NCBI RefSeq assembly: GCF_019774615.1
Contig: NZ_CP081497.1
Coordinates: 744,001-808,000, forward strand
Direction of reading: 5' to 3'
Source: Streptomyces sp. BHT-5-2
GTDB lineage: Bacteria; Actinomycetota; Actinomycetes; Streptomycetales; Streptomycetaceae
DNA length: 64,000 bases
Below, piece after piece: positions 16,404-25,101 of this stretch (positions within the stretch are counted from its first letter, which is position 1; the number at the start of each line of letters is the position of its first letter). The position numbers and the translations under genes are program-made. The notes beneath the pieces are model-generated. The model was not told where the DNA came from, searched no databases, and saw only the letters and a list, made by a program, of their open reading frames with translations.

Positions 16404-16736
16404 ATGCCGGAGCGCGAGAACATTCTGCATGTGCGGGTGACCGCCGCCGACGCCGACCGACTGCGCAGGCTGCTGCGGGAGGAGCCACTGGACATCGGCG
16501 GCCGTCCCCGTGAGACCCCGGGGCCCGGGACCGAGCTGACCATCGAGGCGTTCGTGCCGCGGGGGAAAGCTGAACGGCTGGCGCGCGATGGCGTCGCCGT
16601 GGACGTCCTCCGGGACGCGACCGAGACCGGGCGGGCCCGCCAGGCGGAGGTGGGGCACGGCAACCGGTTCGCCGACCCGCGCGAAGTTCCTTACGGGCTG
16701 GGGGAGTTGCTGAAGGACGAAGGGGCGGGAGGGTGA
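16404..16736 (+). CDS. Small protein paired with M14 carboxypeptidase
   Basis: 110 residues, ending 1 base before the carboxypeptidase ATG, so the two are cotranscribed. The segment TELTIEAFVPRGKAERLARD, then GVAVDVLRDATE...RQAEVGHGNRFAD, resembles the pro-region that precedes the catalytic domain in many M14 peptidases. It may be a separately encoded propeptide or inhibitor. AGGGGA precedes the ATG. Confidence 0.7.
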   Translation: MPERENILHVRVTAADADRLRRLLREEPLDIGGRPRETPGPGTELTIEAFVPRGKAERLARDGVAVDVLRDATETGRARQAEVGHGNRFADPREVPYGLGELLKDEGAGG

Positions 16737-16737
16737 G

Positions 16738-17835
16738 ATGTCGTATCTCAACAACACCGAGGTCGACTCGGCGTTGACGAACCTGTCGGGGGCCTACCCG
16801 ACGCTCTGCGAGGTGGTCGACCTGCCCGAGCGGTCGGTCGAAGGCGTTGCCTGTCGTGCCCTCCGCCTGGGTGCCGCTCCGGCCGGCAGTCGTGACTGCG
16901 TGGTGCTCATCGGGGGTGTGCACGCCCGTGAATGGGGCAGTTGCGAAATCCTGGTCTTCTTCGCCGCCGACCTGCTCAGGGCGTACAGCACGCACTCCGG
17001 ACTGGCCTACGGTGCGAAGAAGTACACCGCGGCCCAGGTGAAGGCGATGCTGGACGACCTGGAGCTCGTGGTCTTCCCGCTCGTCAACCCGGACGGCCGA
17101 AGGTACAGCCAGGACGTCGAGCCGATGTGGCGGAAGAACCGCAACCCGGCCTATGGGAACGGCGAGGGTGACTGTGTGGGCGTCGACATCAACCGCAACT
17201 TCGACTTCCTCTTCGACGCCGCGACGGCCTTCGCGCCCACCGCGGGCGTGCGGGTGTCGACCGATCCCTGCGACCCGCAGCTGTACCACGGCCCGGGGCC
17301 GTTCTCCGAGCCCGAGACGCGTAACGTCCGGTGGCTGCTGGACGCCTTTCCGTGGACCCGGTGGTTCATCGACGTGCACAGCTTCTCGGAGGACATCCTC
17401 TATGTCTGGGGCGACGACCAGGACCAGTCCGACAATCCGTCGATGAACTTCCTCAACCATGCCTTCGACGGAGTGCGGGGGGACGCCGACGACGCCCGGT
17501 ACCGCGAGTTCATCCCCGGGATCGACTTCGAGCACGAGACCGGACTCGCCCGGGACTTCCGGGACGGCCTGCACGGCGTCCGCGGCAGGTCGTACACCGC
17601 CAAGTCGGGCTTCGACCTGTATCCCACCTGCGGGACCAGCGACGACTACGCGTACGGCCGGCACTTCGTCGACCCGTCGAAGGAGCGGATCCTCGCCTAC
17701 ACCATCGAGTGGGGCACGGAGTTCCAGCCGCCCTGGAACGAGATGGAGAACATCATCAAGGACGTCGACGCGGGGCTCGCGCAGTTCTGCGTCAAGGCAC
17801 CGTCCACGGTTGCGATGCCCACCGTGGCGGCCTGA
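16738..17835 (+). CDS. M14 family zinc carboxypeptidase
   Basis: 365 residues. Zinc ligands and catalytic residues are readable: HAREW gives His62 and Glu65, DVHS gives His214, VDINRNFDF the substrate-binding Asn-Arg, and TIEWG the catalytic Glu324. NPDGRRY fits the family. No signal peptide, so it is either cytoplasmic or exported another way. Coupled to the small upstream protein. Confidence 0.88.
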   Translation: MSYLNNTEVDSALTNLSGAYPTLCEVVDLPERSVEGVACRALRLGAAPAGSRDCVVLIGGVHAREWGSCEILVFFAADLLRAYSTHSGLAYGAKKYTAAQVKAMLDDLELVVFPLVNPDGRRYSQDVEPMWRKNRNPAYGNGEGDCVGVDINRNFDFLFDAATAFAPTAGVRVSTDPCDPQLYHGPGPFSEPETRNVRWLLDAFPWTRWFIDVHSFSEDILYVWGDDQDQSDNPSMNFLNHAFDGVRGDADDARYREFIPGIDFEHETGLARDFRDGLHGVRGRSYTAKSGFDLYPTCGTSDDYAYGRHFVDPSKERILAYTIEWGTEFQPPWNEMENIIKDVDAGLAQFCVKAPSTVAMPTVAA

Positions 17836-17896
17836 GCGAACCGACGCTGCCCCGGATACGACAGATACGGCCAACAGATACGGCCATGGGCGCTGT

Positions 17897-17927
17897 CCCG
17901 GGCCGGCGGGGTGGAGGCCGGCCCGGG
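17897..17927. terminator. Stem-loop between convergent genes
   Basis: An 11-bp perfect stem (CCCGGGCCGGC with GCCGGCCCGGG) and a 9-base loop, between the carboxypeptidase and the convergent hypothetical gene. Confidence 0.7.
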
Positions 17928-17976
17928 GTGGTTGCGGTACGGCCCTGGTGCGGGCCGTGCCGGCCCCTGGTCGGGG

Positions 17977-18831
17977 CTATGCGGGTATGCGTTGCTGGCG
18001 GCGGAACGCCTGTTGGGCCAGGGCGTCGCCGGCGGGGAGGACCGCACTGTCCTTCTCGACGGCCAGGCCCTCGGTTTCGCCGGACATCTCGGGGCGGTGC
18101 CCGCCGCTGGGCGCGACCAGGTGCCTGGCGTACGGCGAGTCGGGGTGGGCGGCCAGCACCCGTACCCGGCCGTCGCCGGAACCGCGCGGGGCGACCGGGA
18201 CGACCGCCACCGACAGGCCGTTGCTGTCCTGGACGAACAGGTTGAAGTCGTCGAAGCGGAAGTAGTCGATGTCCACGATCGGCTTCGGGTAGTGGTGGTA
18301 GCCGGCCGCCGTCGGGAGCACTCCGGAGTGGGTCCCGGCAGGCAGCGGCACCGAGGCGTTGAAGATCGAGTCCGTCCAGTTGGCGACCTGCTCGGCGGTC
18401 TGTATCGGCGTGTTCAGGAGATCCTCGCCGTCGTGGTAGCCGAACGACGCATAGCCGGGCAGCGTGTCCGGGAACGCGGCGACCACGCGGGCCGCGAGCT
18501 GGCGGATCTGGTCCACCTTGGCCGGGTCCGCGCAGAACTGCGCCGACCACTCGACGCCCATCAGCGTCAACAGGCACATCCACCCGTCGTGGTCCTTCAC
18601 CCAGACACCGCCGCCGTGGTGGTCCTGATACGGGCCGGGGGAGAACGTCCAGTCACCGACGGTGTCGACGAGCTTGTTCATCAACGCCCGACTGGCTTTG
18701 TAGCCCGGGCTGTCGGTGCGCTGCGGGTGGTCCGCCACGGATATCGTCCATGGGTGGTTTTCGTGCTCGGTGTGGGTATCCGCTGCCGCCTGGCCCGCTG
18801 CCGTGTTCTGGTTCCCTGATGTGGTCTTCAT
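17977..18831 (-). CDS. Conserved-looking hypothetical protein
   Basis: A 284-residue soluble protein without signal peptide. It is rich in Trp, Tyr, Asp and His (GDWTFSPGPYQDHHGGGVWV, DIDYFRFDDFNLFVQD), so a compact beta-rich fold seems likely, and the C-terminal 35 residues look disordered. ATG 18831 is chosen because GGAGAG lies 4-5 bases upstream. I do not recognise the family. Confidence 0.65.
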   Translation of the reverse strand: MKTTSGNQNTAAGQAAADTHTEHENHPWTISVADHPQRTDSPGYKASRALMNKLVDTVGDWTFSPGPYQDHHGGGVWVKDHDGWMCLLTLMGVEWSAQFCADPAKVDQIRQLAARVVAAFPDTLPGYASFGYHDGEDLLNTPIQTAEQVANWTDSIFNASVPLPAGTHSGVLPTAAGYHHYPKPIVDIDYFRFDDFNLFVQDSNGLSVAVVPVAPRGSGDGRVRVLAAHPDSPYARHLVAPSGGHRPEMSGETEGLAVEKDSAVLPAGDALAQQAFRRQQRIPA

Positions 18832-19180
18832 GGTGCTCTCCGTCCGAGGGCCGGGAGATGCACGGAGAGAAGGGGGAAACGGCTCGTCGGGCCGCCCGTC
18901 CTGCGCCAACTCCCGGAATGCGGCGACGGTATGAGTCGCCCTCTCTAGCAAATGCTACCGCTGTTCGCCCTGCCCGGAACGGGCTCCTCGGCCCCTCTCT
19001 GGCGGCGACTGGGGTGTCACGTGCGGTAGTTGTCGCCCGGCGGAGGAAGGCGTTGGCGGTTCTTTCGCGGCGTATTGGAGAATTGGAGAGGGGGGAATGC
19101 TGTTATCGCGACTCGATTTCCCGTGAATGGCGGTGCAATGGCGATGCCGGCCGGCGCGCGAAATGGCGAGCGGTGATGAT
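18832..19180. other. Intergenic stretch, no gene found
   Basis: The region upstream of the hypothetical gene and downstream of the PadR gene. No ORF with coding bias. The part from about 19020 to 19180 is lower in GC than its surroundings (for example GGCGTATTGGAGAATTGGAG). No structure assigned. Confidence 0.5.
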
Positions 19181-19735
19181 TCAGGAAAGCGGATCGTCCA
19201 GTCGGCCCGGATCGGTGGCGATCGATTCCCAGAACTCCGCATGGGCGCGTTCGTGCAGTACGCCGAGGCGCAGCAATCGGGCCCGGGATCGCTCTCGTGA
19301 ATCCTTTCCGGGGTCGAGTTCGGCGCGCAGCGAGGTGTAGTGCGCGAGCCACTTCCGGTGCCGCTCGGCCTGACGGGCGGCGAGCGCGACGATGTCCGAC
19401 GGGTCGCCGAGGTCGGCGAAGAAGAGCTTGAGTTGGGCCGGGTCGCGGGTCTCCGCCTCGGCGGTGTCGGGGTCGGCCAGCCAGCGGCCCAGCGCGGTGC
19501 GGCCGGCGGCGGTGAGATGGAAGATCCGGCGGCGCCGCCCGGTGGTCTCGGCCTCCTCCCGCAGCAGGCCGGCCTCGGCCAGTTCGGGCGGGATCCGGTA
19601 GAGCTGCGCGTGCAGGATGGGCCAGAAGGGCTGGATGTCGTCCTCGACGCGTGCCTTGAGCTCGTACGGCGTCATCGGTCCGTGCCGGGCGATCAGGCCC
19701 AGTACGACGTACCTGGCCGGGCTGTACTCCGCCAT
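19181..19735 (-). CDS. PadR family transcriptional regulator
   Basis: 184 residues. The N-terminal winged helix (ARYVVLGLIARHGPMTPYEL...FWPILHAQLYRIPPELAEAGLL) and the C-terminal helical dimerisation domain are those of PadR repressors, which often respond to phenolics or drugs. Start ATG 19735 with GAGG 5 bases upstream. Divergent from the esterase gene, with a palindromic operator inside the esterase promoter. Confidence 0.87.
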   Translation of the reverse strand: MAEYSPARYVVLGLIARHGPMTPYELKARVEDDIQPFWPILHAQLYRIPPELAEAGLLREEAETTGRRRRIFHLTAAGRTALGRWLADPDTAEAETRDPAQLKLFFADLGDPSDIVALAARQAERHRKWLAHYTSLRAELDPGKDSRERSRARLLRLGVLHERAHAEFWESIATDPGRLDDPLS

Positions 19736-19771
19736 CGTTCCCTCGTCGTTCCCTCTGTCTGATCCGTTTCC

Positions 19772-19829
19772 TTGACATGGTCTCATTGAGACCGTACCTT
19801 CCATCTCGTTGCGACCATATCAATGAGAT
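19772..19829 (+). promoter_or_regulatory. Esterase promoter with PadR-type operator
   Basis: TTGACA (19772-19777), a 17-base spacer and TACCTT (19795-19800). The spacer is filled by a perfect palindrome GGTCTCATTGAGACC (19779-19793). A degenerate copy, ATCTCGTTGCGACC (19803-19816), and a half-site CAATGAGAT (19821-19829) follow. Binding here would block the esterase promoter. Confidence 0.65.
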
Positions 19830-19936
19830 GATGTCGGGAAGGGCGGGCCGAGTCGTATCGCCGCAGCCGCGATGCGGCCCCCTGGTTGCCCACCCGGCCG
19901 ACTGCCCGCCTGCCGAAGAACGGGGACGAATACCGC

Positions 19937-20929
19937 ATGAATGCCCAAACCAACTCGACGCACCTCGCCGTACACCCGGAACTGGCCGACGTCCTCGCCG
20001 CGTTGCCCGAGCGCCCGGAGAATCCGTACACCGACGTCGCGGCGCTCCGGGCCGACTTCCGCAGGCTGATGGCGCCGTCGATGCCCGCGCACGACCCCCG
20101 CGTCACCGTCCGGCACGCCGCCCTGTCCGGCCCGGACGGCAACACCCTGGACGTCCAGGTGCTCCGCCCCGCCGGCGCGACGGGCGTACTGCCCGGCGTG
20201 CTCTACCTCCACGGCGGCGGTTTCGTCTACGGAGAGCTGGACGGGCCCGGTCCCATGGCGCGCGAGGCATGCGCCGCGGCCGGTGCGGTCGTGGTCGACG
20301 TCCGCTACCGCCTGGCCCCCGAACACCGTTACCCCGCGGGCGTCGAGGACTGCTACGCCACCTTGGAGTGGATGGCCGCACACGCCGCGGAACTGGGTCT
20401 GGACGCCGACCGGATCGCCGTCACCGGGGCCTCCGCGGGCGGCAATCTCGCTGCCGCGGTCTGCCTCATGGCCCGTGACCGCCGAGGCCCCGGCATCGCC
20501 TGGCAGGGGCTCCTCATCCCGTGCCTGGACGACCGCCTCCGCACCACCTCCGCGCGGCGGATCACCGATCGCCGGATCACCAACTCCGTGAGGCTGGCGC
20601 ACACCTGGGACACGTACCTCGGCCCCGACCGGGCCCCGTACACCCCCGCCTACGCCGCGCCCGCCCGGGCCACCGACCTCTCGGGCCTCCCACCCGCCTA
20701 CGTCCTCACCTGCGGACTCGACCCGCTGCGCGACGAGGGACTGGACTACGCCCGCCGGCTCACGGAGGCCGATGTCCCCGTCGAGACCAAGGACGTCCCC
20801 GGTGCCTGGCACTTCTTCGAGGGCTACGCACCGCACACCGAACTGGCCCGCCGCACCACCGCACACTGGCTGGCCGCCCTGCGCGCGGCCCTGACGTCCA
20901 CATCGCGGACACCGGCCGCGCGGGCCTGA
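19937..20929 (+). CDS. HSL-family alpha/beta-hydrolase (esterase)
   Basis: 330 residues with the hormone-sensitive lipase signature: YLHGGGFVYG for the oxyanion hole, VVDVRYRLAPEH, nucleophile GASAGG, then CGLDPLRDEG (Asp) and GAWHFFEGY (His). No signal peptide, so an intracellular carboxylesterase acting on short acyl esters or lactones is likely. The ribosome site is weak (GGGGA about 10 bases upstream). Probably repressed by the divergent PadR protein. Confidence 0.88.
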   Translation: MNAQTNSTHLAVHPELADVLAALPERPENPYTDVAALRADFRRLMAPSMPAHDPRVTVRHAALSGPDGNTLDVQVLRPAGATGVLPGVLYLHGGGFVYGELDGPGPMAREACAAAGAVVVDVRYRLAPEHRYPAGVEDCYATLEWMAAHAAELGLDADRIAVTGASAGGNLAAAVCLMARDRRGPGIAWQGLLIPCLDDRLRTTSARRITDRRITNSVRLAHTWDTYLGPDRAPYTPAYAAPARATDLSGLPPAYVLTCGLDPLRDEGLDYARRLTEADVPVETKDVPGAWHFFEGYAPHTELARRTTAHWLAALRAALTSTSRTPAARA

Positions 20930-21120
20930 CCTCCGCGGATCCGACCGCATCAGGGCCGGGTGTCCGCCACGTCACACCGCGCCAGACATCCGGCCCGCAT
21001 CGGACGTGCGGAATTGGGCAGGTGGTCAGGATCCGCTCCGGCTACGGTGGGCCCTGCCCCGCGTCCGCCGCGACCGCCGGCGGACGGGGAAAGGGCGTAA
21101 GGGACGAGGAAGGACGAGGA

Positions 21121-22413
21121 ATGGAACTGACCGCACTCACGCACGCCGAGCTGTCCGAGCGACGCACCGCGCTCCGCGACGAACACCGGCGCCTCAAGGA
21201 GCGGGGCCTGCGCCTGGACCTGACCCGCGGCAAGCCGTCCGCCGAGCAACTGTCCCTGGCCAAGCCCCTGTTGGGTCTTCCGGGTGCCGACGAAGGCCAC
21301 GCCGCCCAGGACGGTACGGACTGCCGCAACTACGGCGGGCTGCACGGCCTGCCGGAACTGCGGGCGACGTTCTCCGGGCCGCTCCAGGTGCCGGCCGAGC
21401 AGCTGGTGGCCTTCGGCAACTCCAGCCTTGAGCTGATGTACGAGTGCATGGTGGACGCCGTGCTGTTCGGCGTACCGGGTTCCACCGCGCCCTGGCCGCG
21501 GGAGGGCCGCACGGCCGTGCTGTGTCCCGTACCCGGCTACGACCGGCACTTCGCGCTCTGCGAGAAGCTCGGCATAGACATGATCCCGGTGCCGATGACC
21601 GGGACCGGCCCGGACCTGGACGAGGTCGAACGCCTCGTCGCCGACGAGCGGGTCAAGGGCATCTGGTGCGTACCGAAGTACAGCAACCCCACGGCCGTCA
21701 CCTACTCCGCCGAGACGGTGCGGCGCCTGGCCGCGATGGAGACCGCCGCCCCCGACTTCCGCATCTTCTGGGACAACGCCTACGCCGTGCACCGCTTGGC
21801 GGGCGAGGACGAGCCCCTGGCGGACGTCCTCGGCCTGTGTGCCGAGCACGGCCACCCCGACCGGGCGTTCGTCTTCGGCTCGACCTCGAAGATCACCATG
21901 GCCGGCAGCGGTGTCGCCTTCTTCGGCTCCTCGCCCGCCAACGTCGCCTGGCTGCTCGGCCACCTCTCGAAGCGGACCATCGGACCCGACAAGGTCAACC
22001 AGCTGCGGCACGCCCGCTTCCTGCCCGACGCGTCCGCCGTGGACGCCCACATGGAACGGCACGCCGCCGTGCTGCGGCCCAAGTTCGAACTGGTCGACAC
22101 CGTGCTGGAGAAGCGGCTCGGCGGCACCGGGATCGCCTCCTGGACCCGGCCCCGGGGCGGCTACTTCGTGAGCCTGGACGTCCCGGACGGCTGCGCGGCC
22201 CGCGTGGTGGAGCTGGCCGGCGACGCCGGCATCGCCCTGACGCCCGCCGGGGCCACCTTCCCGCTCGGCAAGGACCCCCGGGACCGCAACATCCGCATCG
22301 CGCCCAGCTACCCCGGCCCCGACGAGCTGCTCGACGCCGTGGAGGGCCTGGCCCTGTGCGTCGAACTCGCCGCCGTGGAGGGGCTGTTGACGTCCTCCGG
22401 CGACCCGGCCTGA
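21121..22413 (+). CDS. Aminotransferase class I/II, type Ic (MocR-like)
   Basis: A 430-residue PLP-dependent enzyme. The lysine that binds PLP is in GSTSKITMAGSG; FWDNAYAVH and VPKYSNPTAVTYS are the conserved cofactor-contact strands, and LDLTRGKPS lies at the N-terminus. The whole fits the fold-type I subgroup Ic, whose studied members act on aspartate and related amino acids with 2-oxoglutarate. Purine-rich GGAAGGACGAGGA precedes the ATG. Transcribed alone. Confidence 0.85.
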   Translation: MELTALTHAELSERRTALRDEHRRLKERGLRLDLTRGKPSAEQLSLAKPLLGLPGADEGHAAQDGTDCRNYGGLHGLPELRATFSGPLQVPAEQLVAFGNSSLELMYECMVDAVLFGVPGSTAPWPREGRTAVLCPVPGYDRHFALCEKLGIDMIPVPMTGTGPDLDEVERLVADERVKGIWCVPKYSNPTAVTYSAETVRRLAAMETAAPDFRIFWDNAYAVHRLAGEDEPLADVLGLCAEHGHPDRAFVFGSTSKITMAGSGVAFFGSSPANVAWLLGHLSKRTIGPDKVNQLRHARFLPDASAVDAHMERHAAVLRPKFELVDTVLEKRLGGTGIASWTRPRGGYFVSLDVPDGCAARVVELAGDAGIALTPAGATFPLGKDPRDRNIRIAPSYPGPDELLDAVEGLALCVELAAVEGLLTSSGDPA

Positions 22414-22732
22414 GTCGACGGGCCGGCCGCCGGCTGCCGCGGCGCCGCGTCGGCCCGGGGTGATCGGGAGGACGCCGGCCGCGCCCGTGGCGGGTGTCGT
22501 CGTGTGCGGCATCCGGCCGGGCACGCTGGGTGGTTGGCGGCACACATTGCGGAACGGCGGCAGGTCCGGCCGGTCCGGGTGGCGCCGTCGGGTGCGGCGG
22601 TCGTAGCCTTCTCCGCAGAGAGAGGCAGCGACAGCCCCGCGGGGACGTGTTCGGGCCGTGACGGCGACCGCACCCTGCGTCGCAGCCGGTGTCCTAGGTG
22701 TCCACGCCGCGCGACGCGGCTGAGGAGCGGTT
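22414..22732. other. Intergenic stretch, no gene found
   Basis: About 320 bases between the aminotransferase and a secreted protein. No ORF with coding bias. Several short GC-rich inverted repeats follow the aminotransferase stop (around 22414-22440) and may end its transcript. Confidence 0.5.
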
Positions 22733-23179
22733 ATGCGAGTTCACAGGGCAACGGCAGCACTCATGGTCTGTGCCGGGGCGGCGCTGGCTATGGCCACCGC
22801 ACCGGCCTCCGTCTCCGCGGCCGCCACGCCGCCCGGCGCCGAGCGCGTGGCGGTCATCGACTGCGTGGGGAAGGCCCAGGAGCGCCCCGGCAGCTTCATC
22901 CTCGCCTGCGGCGACGGCAACAACGTTCTGAAGTCCCTGCGTTGGTCGCACTGGACGTCCCGGTCCGCGGCGGCGGTCGGCACGGACATGGTCAACGACT
23001 GCCGGCCGTACTGCGCCGCGGGCCACTTCCACGGCTACCCGGTCCGGGTGCGCCTCGACAGCCCGCAAGCCCGGTCCGGGCACTCCGGGCAGCAGCACTA
23101 CACCCGGGTGACGTTGACCTACCCCGCCGACCGGCCGGCCGGCACGCCCCGGGTCGTCACCACACAGCTCTGGAGCTGA
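22733..23179 (+). CDS. Secreted hypothetical protein
   Basis: 148 residues with a signal peptide (MRVHRATAALMVCAGAALAM...SVSAAA). The mature part has four Cys (IDCVGK, LACGDG, NDCRPYC) and a beta-rich pattern, so a small extracellular disulfide-bonded domain is likely. GAGGAG lies 5 bases before the ATG. Family not recognised. Confidence 0.75.
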   Translation: MRVHRATAALMVCAGAALAMATAPASVSAAATPPGAERVAVIDCVGKAQERPGSFILACGDGNNVLKSLRWSHWTSRSAAAVGTDMVNDCRPYCAAGHFHGYPVRVRLDSPQARSGHSGQQHYTRVTLTYPADRPAGTPRVVTTQLWS

Positions 23180-23224
23180 CGGGGGCGGCACCGACCCCGG
23201 GTGCCGGTACCCGTGCCGCAGGGG

Positions 23225-23813
23225 CGGTTCACTTCAACCGGCCCGCCTTGTAGGGCTGTTCGCCAGCCGGCCTTGGTGCGGGGCCTGCCCGGCCCGTTGT
23301 CCCGCCAGCCGGCCGCCGCCAGCAAGTTGCCCTGCGCGGTCGGTGTCGCGCTTCCCGTACGCACCTGAATTGTCCTGGTAGCCCTCCTGGTTGGGCATGA
23401 AGAAGTGGTTGCCGAGGACCCGGCCCGGCCATGCCGTGGCGAAGCTCTCCGGGGTGGCGTTGAGCGAGGCCGGCAGCAGCGGGTCGAACCGCCGCTGCCA
23501 GTCGGCGTACGGGGTGGCGAAGGTGACCGTGACCTCCTGGTCGTCGGCAGCCCGGGCCACGTCGGACATCTGGGGGCAGCCGCTGGTGTCCGCGGCGGCG
23601 AACCGCCTGTCCGAACCGCTCAGCGCCTGCCACCGGGCCGCGAAGTCCCGCCGGCCCAACGGCTTTCCGTCGGACCACTTCGCCTTCGGGTCCAGGCGGT
23701 AGCGGACCACCTGCGGACGGGTGGAGACGACCTCGGCGACCACAGGCAGTGAGCACCACGGCGGTCGACAGGGTCACGACGGCCAACGCCATGGCGCTGC
23801 GGGCCCGGTTCAT
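23225..23813 (-). pseudogene. Wrecked family 5 peptide-binding lipoprotein gene
   Basis: ATG 23813 with GAGGA upstream begins a lipoprotein signal MNRARSAMALAVV...VLTAC. Right after the lipid Cys the frame changes and a mid-protein stretch appears (STRPQVVRYRLDPKAKWSDG, VTVTFATPYADWQ). This jumps to a piece from the C-terminal half (NHFFMPNQEGYQDNSGAYG), and then another frame gives LLAAAGWRDNGPGRPRTKAG. All are recognisable pieces of one SBP_bac_5 protein of about 550 residues, so at least two internal deletions and two frame changes have occurred, and the 3' end is gone. Confidence 0.8.
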
Positions 23814-24189
23814 ACGGCGGTTCCTCTCGGTGGACGAGCGCCGCACGACCGCGGCACACAGGCACCGTAATCCGGTCCAGACCTTTCCAAAGAGCCAGTT
23901 CAGGGCATTTATCAAGGCTGCAATGAAGGGTTCACGCAACGGACCGGCGTCCGGCGGACGGTGCGGTAGCGTCTGGCCGCACCGCTTCCCGCGAAGGATG
24001 CCCACCCGCGATTCCCACCTCGTCAAACGCCTGGGTCATTACGCTCTGTGGCCGGCCCCGGCCGTCGTCATCTCCTACGTCCTGTCCTCGCTGGCCCTCT
24101 CGCCGCGCGGCTACTTCGAATCCGGGCCGCCGCAGCTCCACAAGAGCCAGGCGCCCCGCCCACACCCACCACCCAAGGGAACGAGCACC
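23814..24189. other. Region upstream of metQ, no gene assigned
   Basis: About 375 bases. The metQ frame stays open through it, and a stretch near 24015-24110 reads RLGHYALWPAPAVVISYVLS, membrane-like, but no start or coding bias supports a gene. The A+T-richer part near 23880-23930 may hold the metQ promoter. I saw no clear SAM riboswitch. Confidence 0.4.
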
Positions 24190-25101
24190 ATGCACCACCA
24201 CACCACCCCATGCCTCGCACCCCGACGTCCCGCGTCCCGACGCCGGACGCTCCTCACCGCCGGCGCCGTCGCCCTCACCCTCCTCGTCGCGGGTTGCGGC
24301 ACCTCCGGAACCGACGCCCACCGCATCCGGGTCGGCGTCAGCGGCGACGCCGCCGAATGGGACGTCCTGGCCAAGGAGGCGAAGAAGCGAGGACTCGACG
24401 TCGAGGTGGTGCCCTTCGACGACTACTCCCTCCCCAACAAGGCACTCGCCGCCGGCGACATCGAACTGAACGCCTTCCAACACCTGGTGTTCCTCGCCCA
24501 GTCCAACACCGAGAACGGCACCGACATCGTGCCGCTCGCCCCCACCACCGTCGTCCCCATGGGCCTGTACTCCAAAAAGGCCGAGCGGCTCACCGACCTC
24601 CCCGACGGCGCACGCATCGCCCATCCCAACGACCCCGCCAACGAAGGCCGCGCCCTGCGACTGCTGGCCCGTGCCAAGCTGATCGAACTGAAACCGGGCA
24701 CCGGCCTCTACGCCACCGCCGACGACATCAGCGCCAACCCCCACCACCTGCGGTTCACCCCCGTCAACGCACAGCAGACGCCCCGGCTGCTCGCCGACGT
24801 GGACGCAGCCGTCATCAACGACGGCGTCGCCGCCCTCTCCGGAATCCGCGCGGAGACCGCCCTGTTCAAGGACGATCCGCACAGCCCGGACATCCGCCCC
24901 TACCTGAACGTCATCGCCGCCCGCGCCGCGGAGCGGGACAACCCCGACTACGCCGAGATCGTCAAGCTCTACGCCGGCAAGGCGGTACAGGACGAGGCCC
25001 GACGCAACTCCAACGGCACCGCGGTCCACCTCGACCTCTCCGCCACCGAACTGGCCGGAGAACTGGCCCGCGTGGCCAAGCAGCTCAAGGGGGCCTCGTG
25101 A
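24190..25101 (+). CDS. metQ: MetQ-type methionine-binding lipoprotein
   Basis: 303 residues. After an Arg-rich N-terminus comes a lipoprotein signal with lipobox LLVAGC. The mature domain is NlpA/MetQ-like (VGVSGDAAEWDVL, DIELNAFQHLVFL, HPNDPANEGRALRLL, AAVINDGVAALSG). It binds methionine, or a related compound, outside the membrane and delivers it to MetNI. AAGGGA precedes ATG 24190. First gene of metQ-metN-metI; its stop overlaps the metN start. Confidence 0.88.
   Translation: MHHHTTPCLAPRRPASRRRTLLTAGAVALTLLVAGCGTSGTDAHRIRVGVSGDAAEWDVLAKEAKKRGLDVEVVPFDDYSLPNKALAAGDIELNAFQHLVFLAQSNTENGTDIVPLAPTTVVPMGLYSKKAERLTDLPDGARIAHPNDPANEGRALRLLARAKLIELKPGTGLYATADDISANPHHLRFTPVNAQQTPRLLADVDAAVINDGVAALSGIRAETALFKDDPHSPDIRPYLNVIAARAAERDNPDYAEIVKLYAGKAVQDEARRNSNGTAVHLDLSATELAGELARVAKQLKGAS

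Noticed and set aside
15292..17874. 860-codon minus-strand ORF opposite the SARP and carboxypeptidase genes
   Set aside because: Antisense open frame caused by high GC; crosses three genes with recognised domains.
23749..24189. Long N-terminal extension of metQ with a membrane-like stretch
   Set aside because: The lipobox protein starting at 24190 has its own ribosome site; the extension lacks coding bias and overlaps the divergent pseudogene start.
23880..24189. SAM riboswitch upstream of metQ
   Set aside because: The operon type makes one plausible, but I could not find a conserved core by eye. A covariance search would decide.
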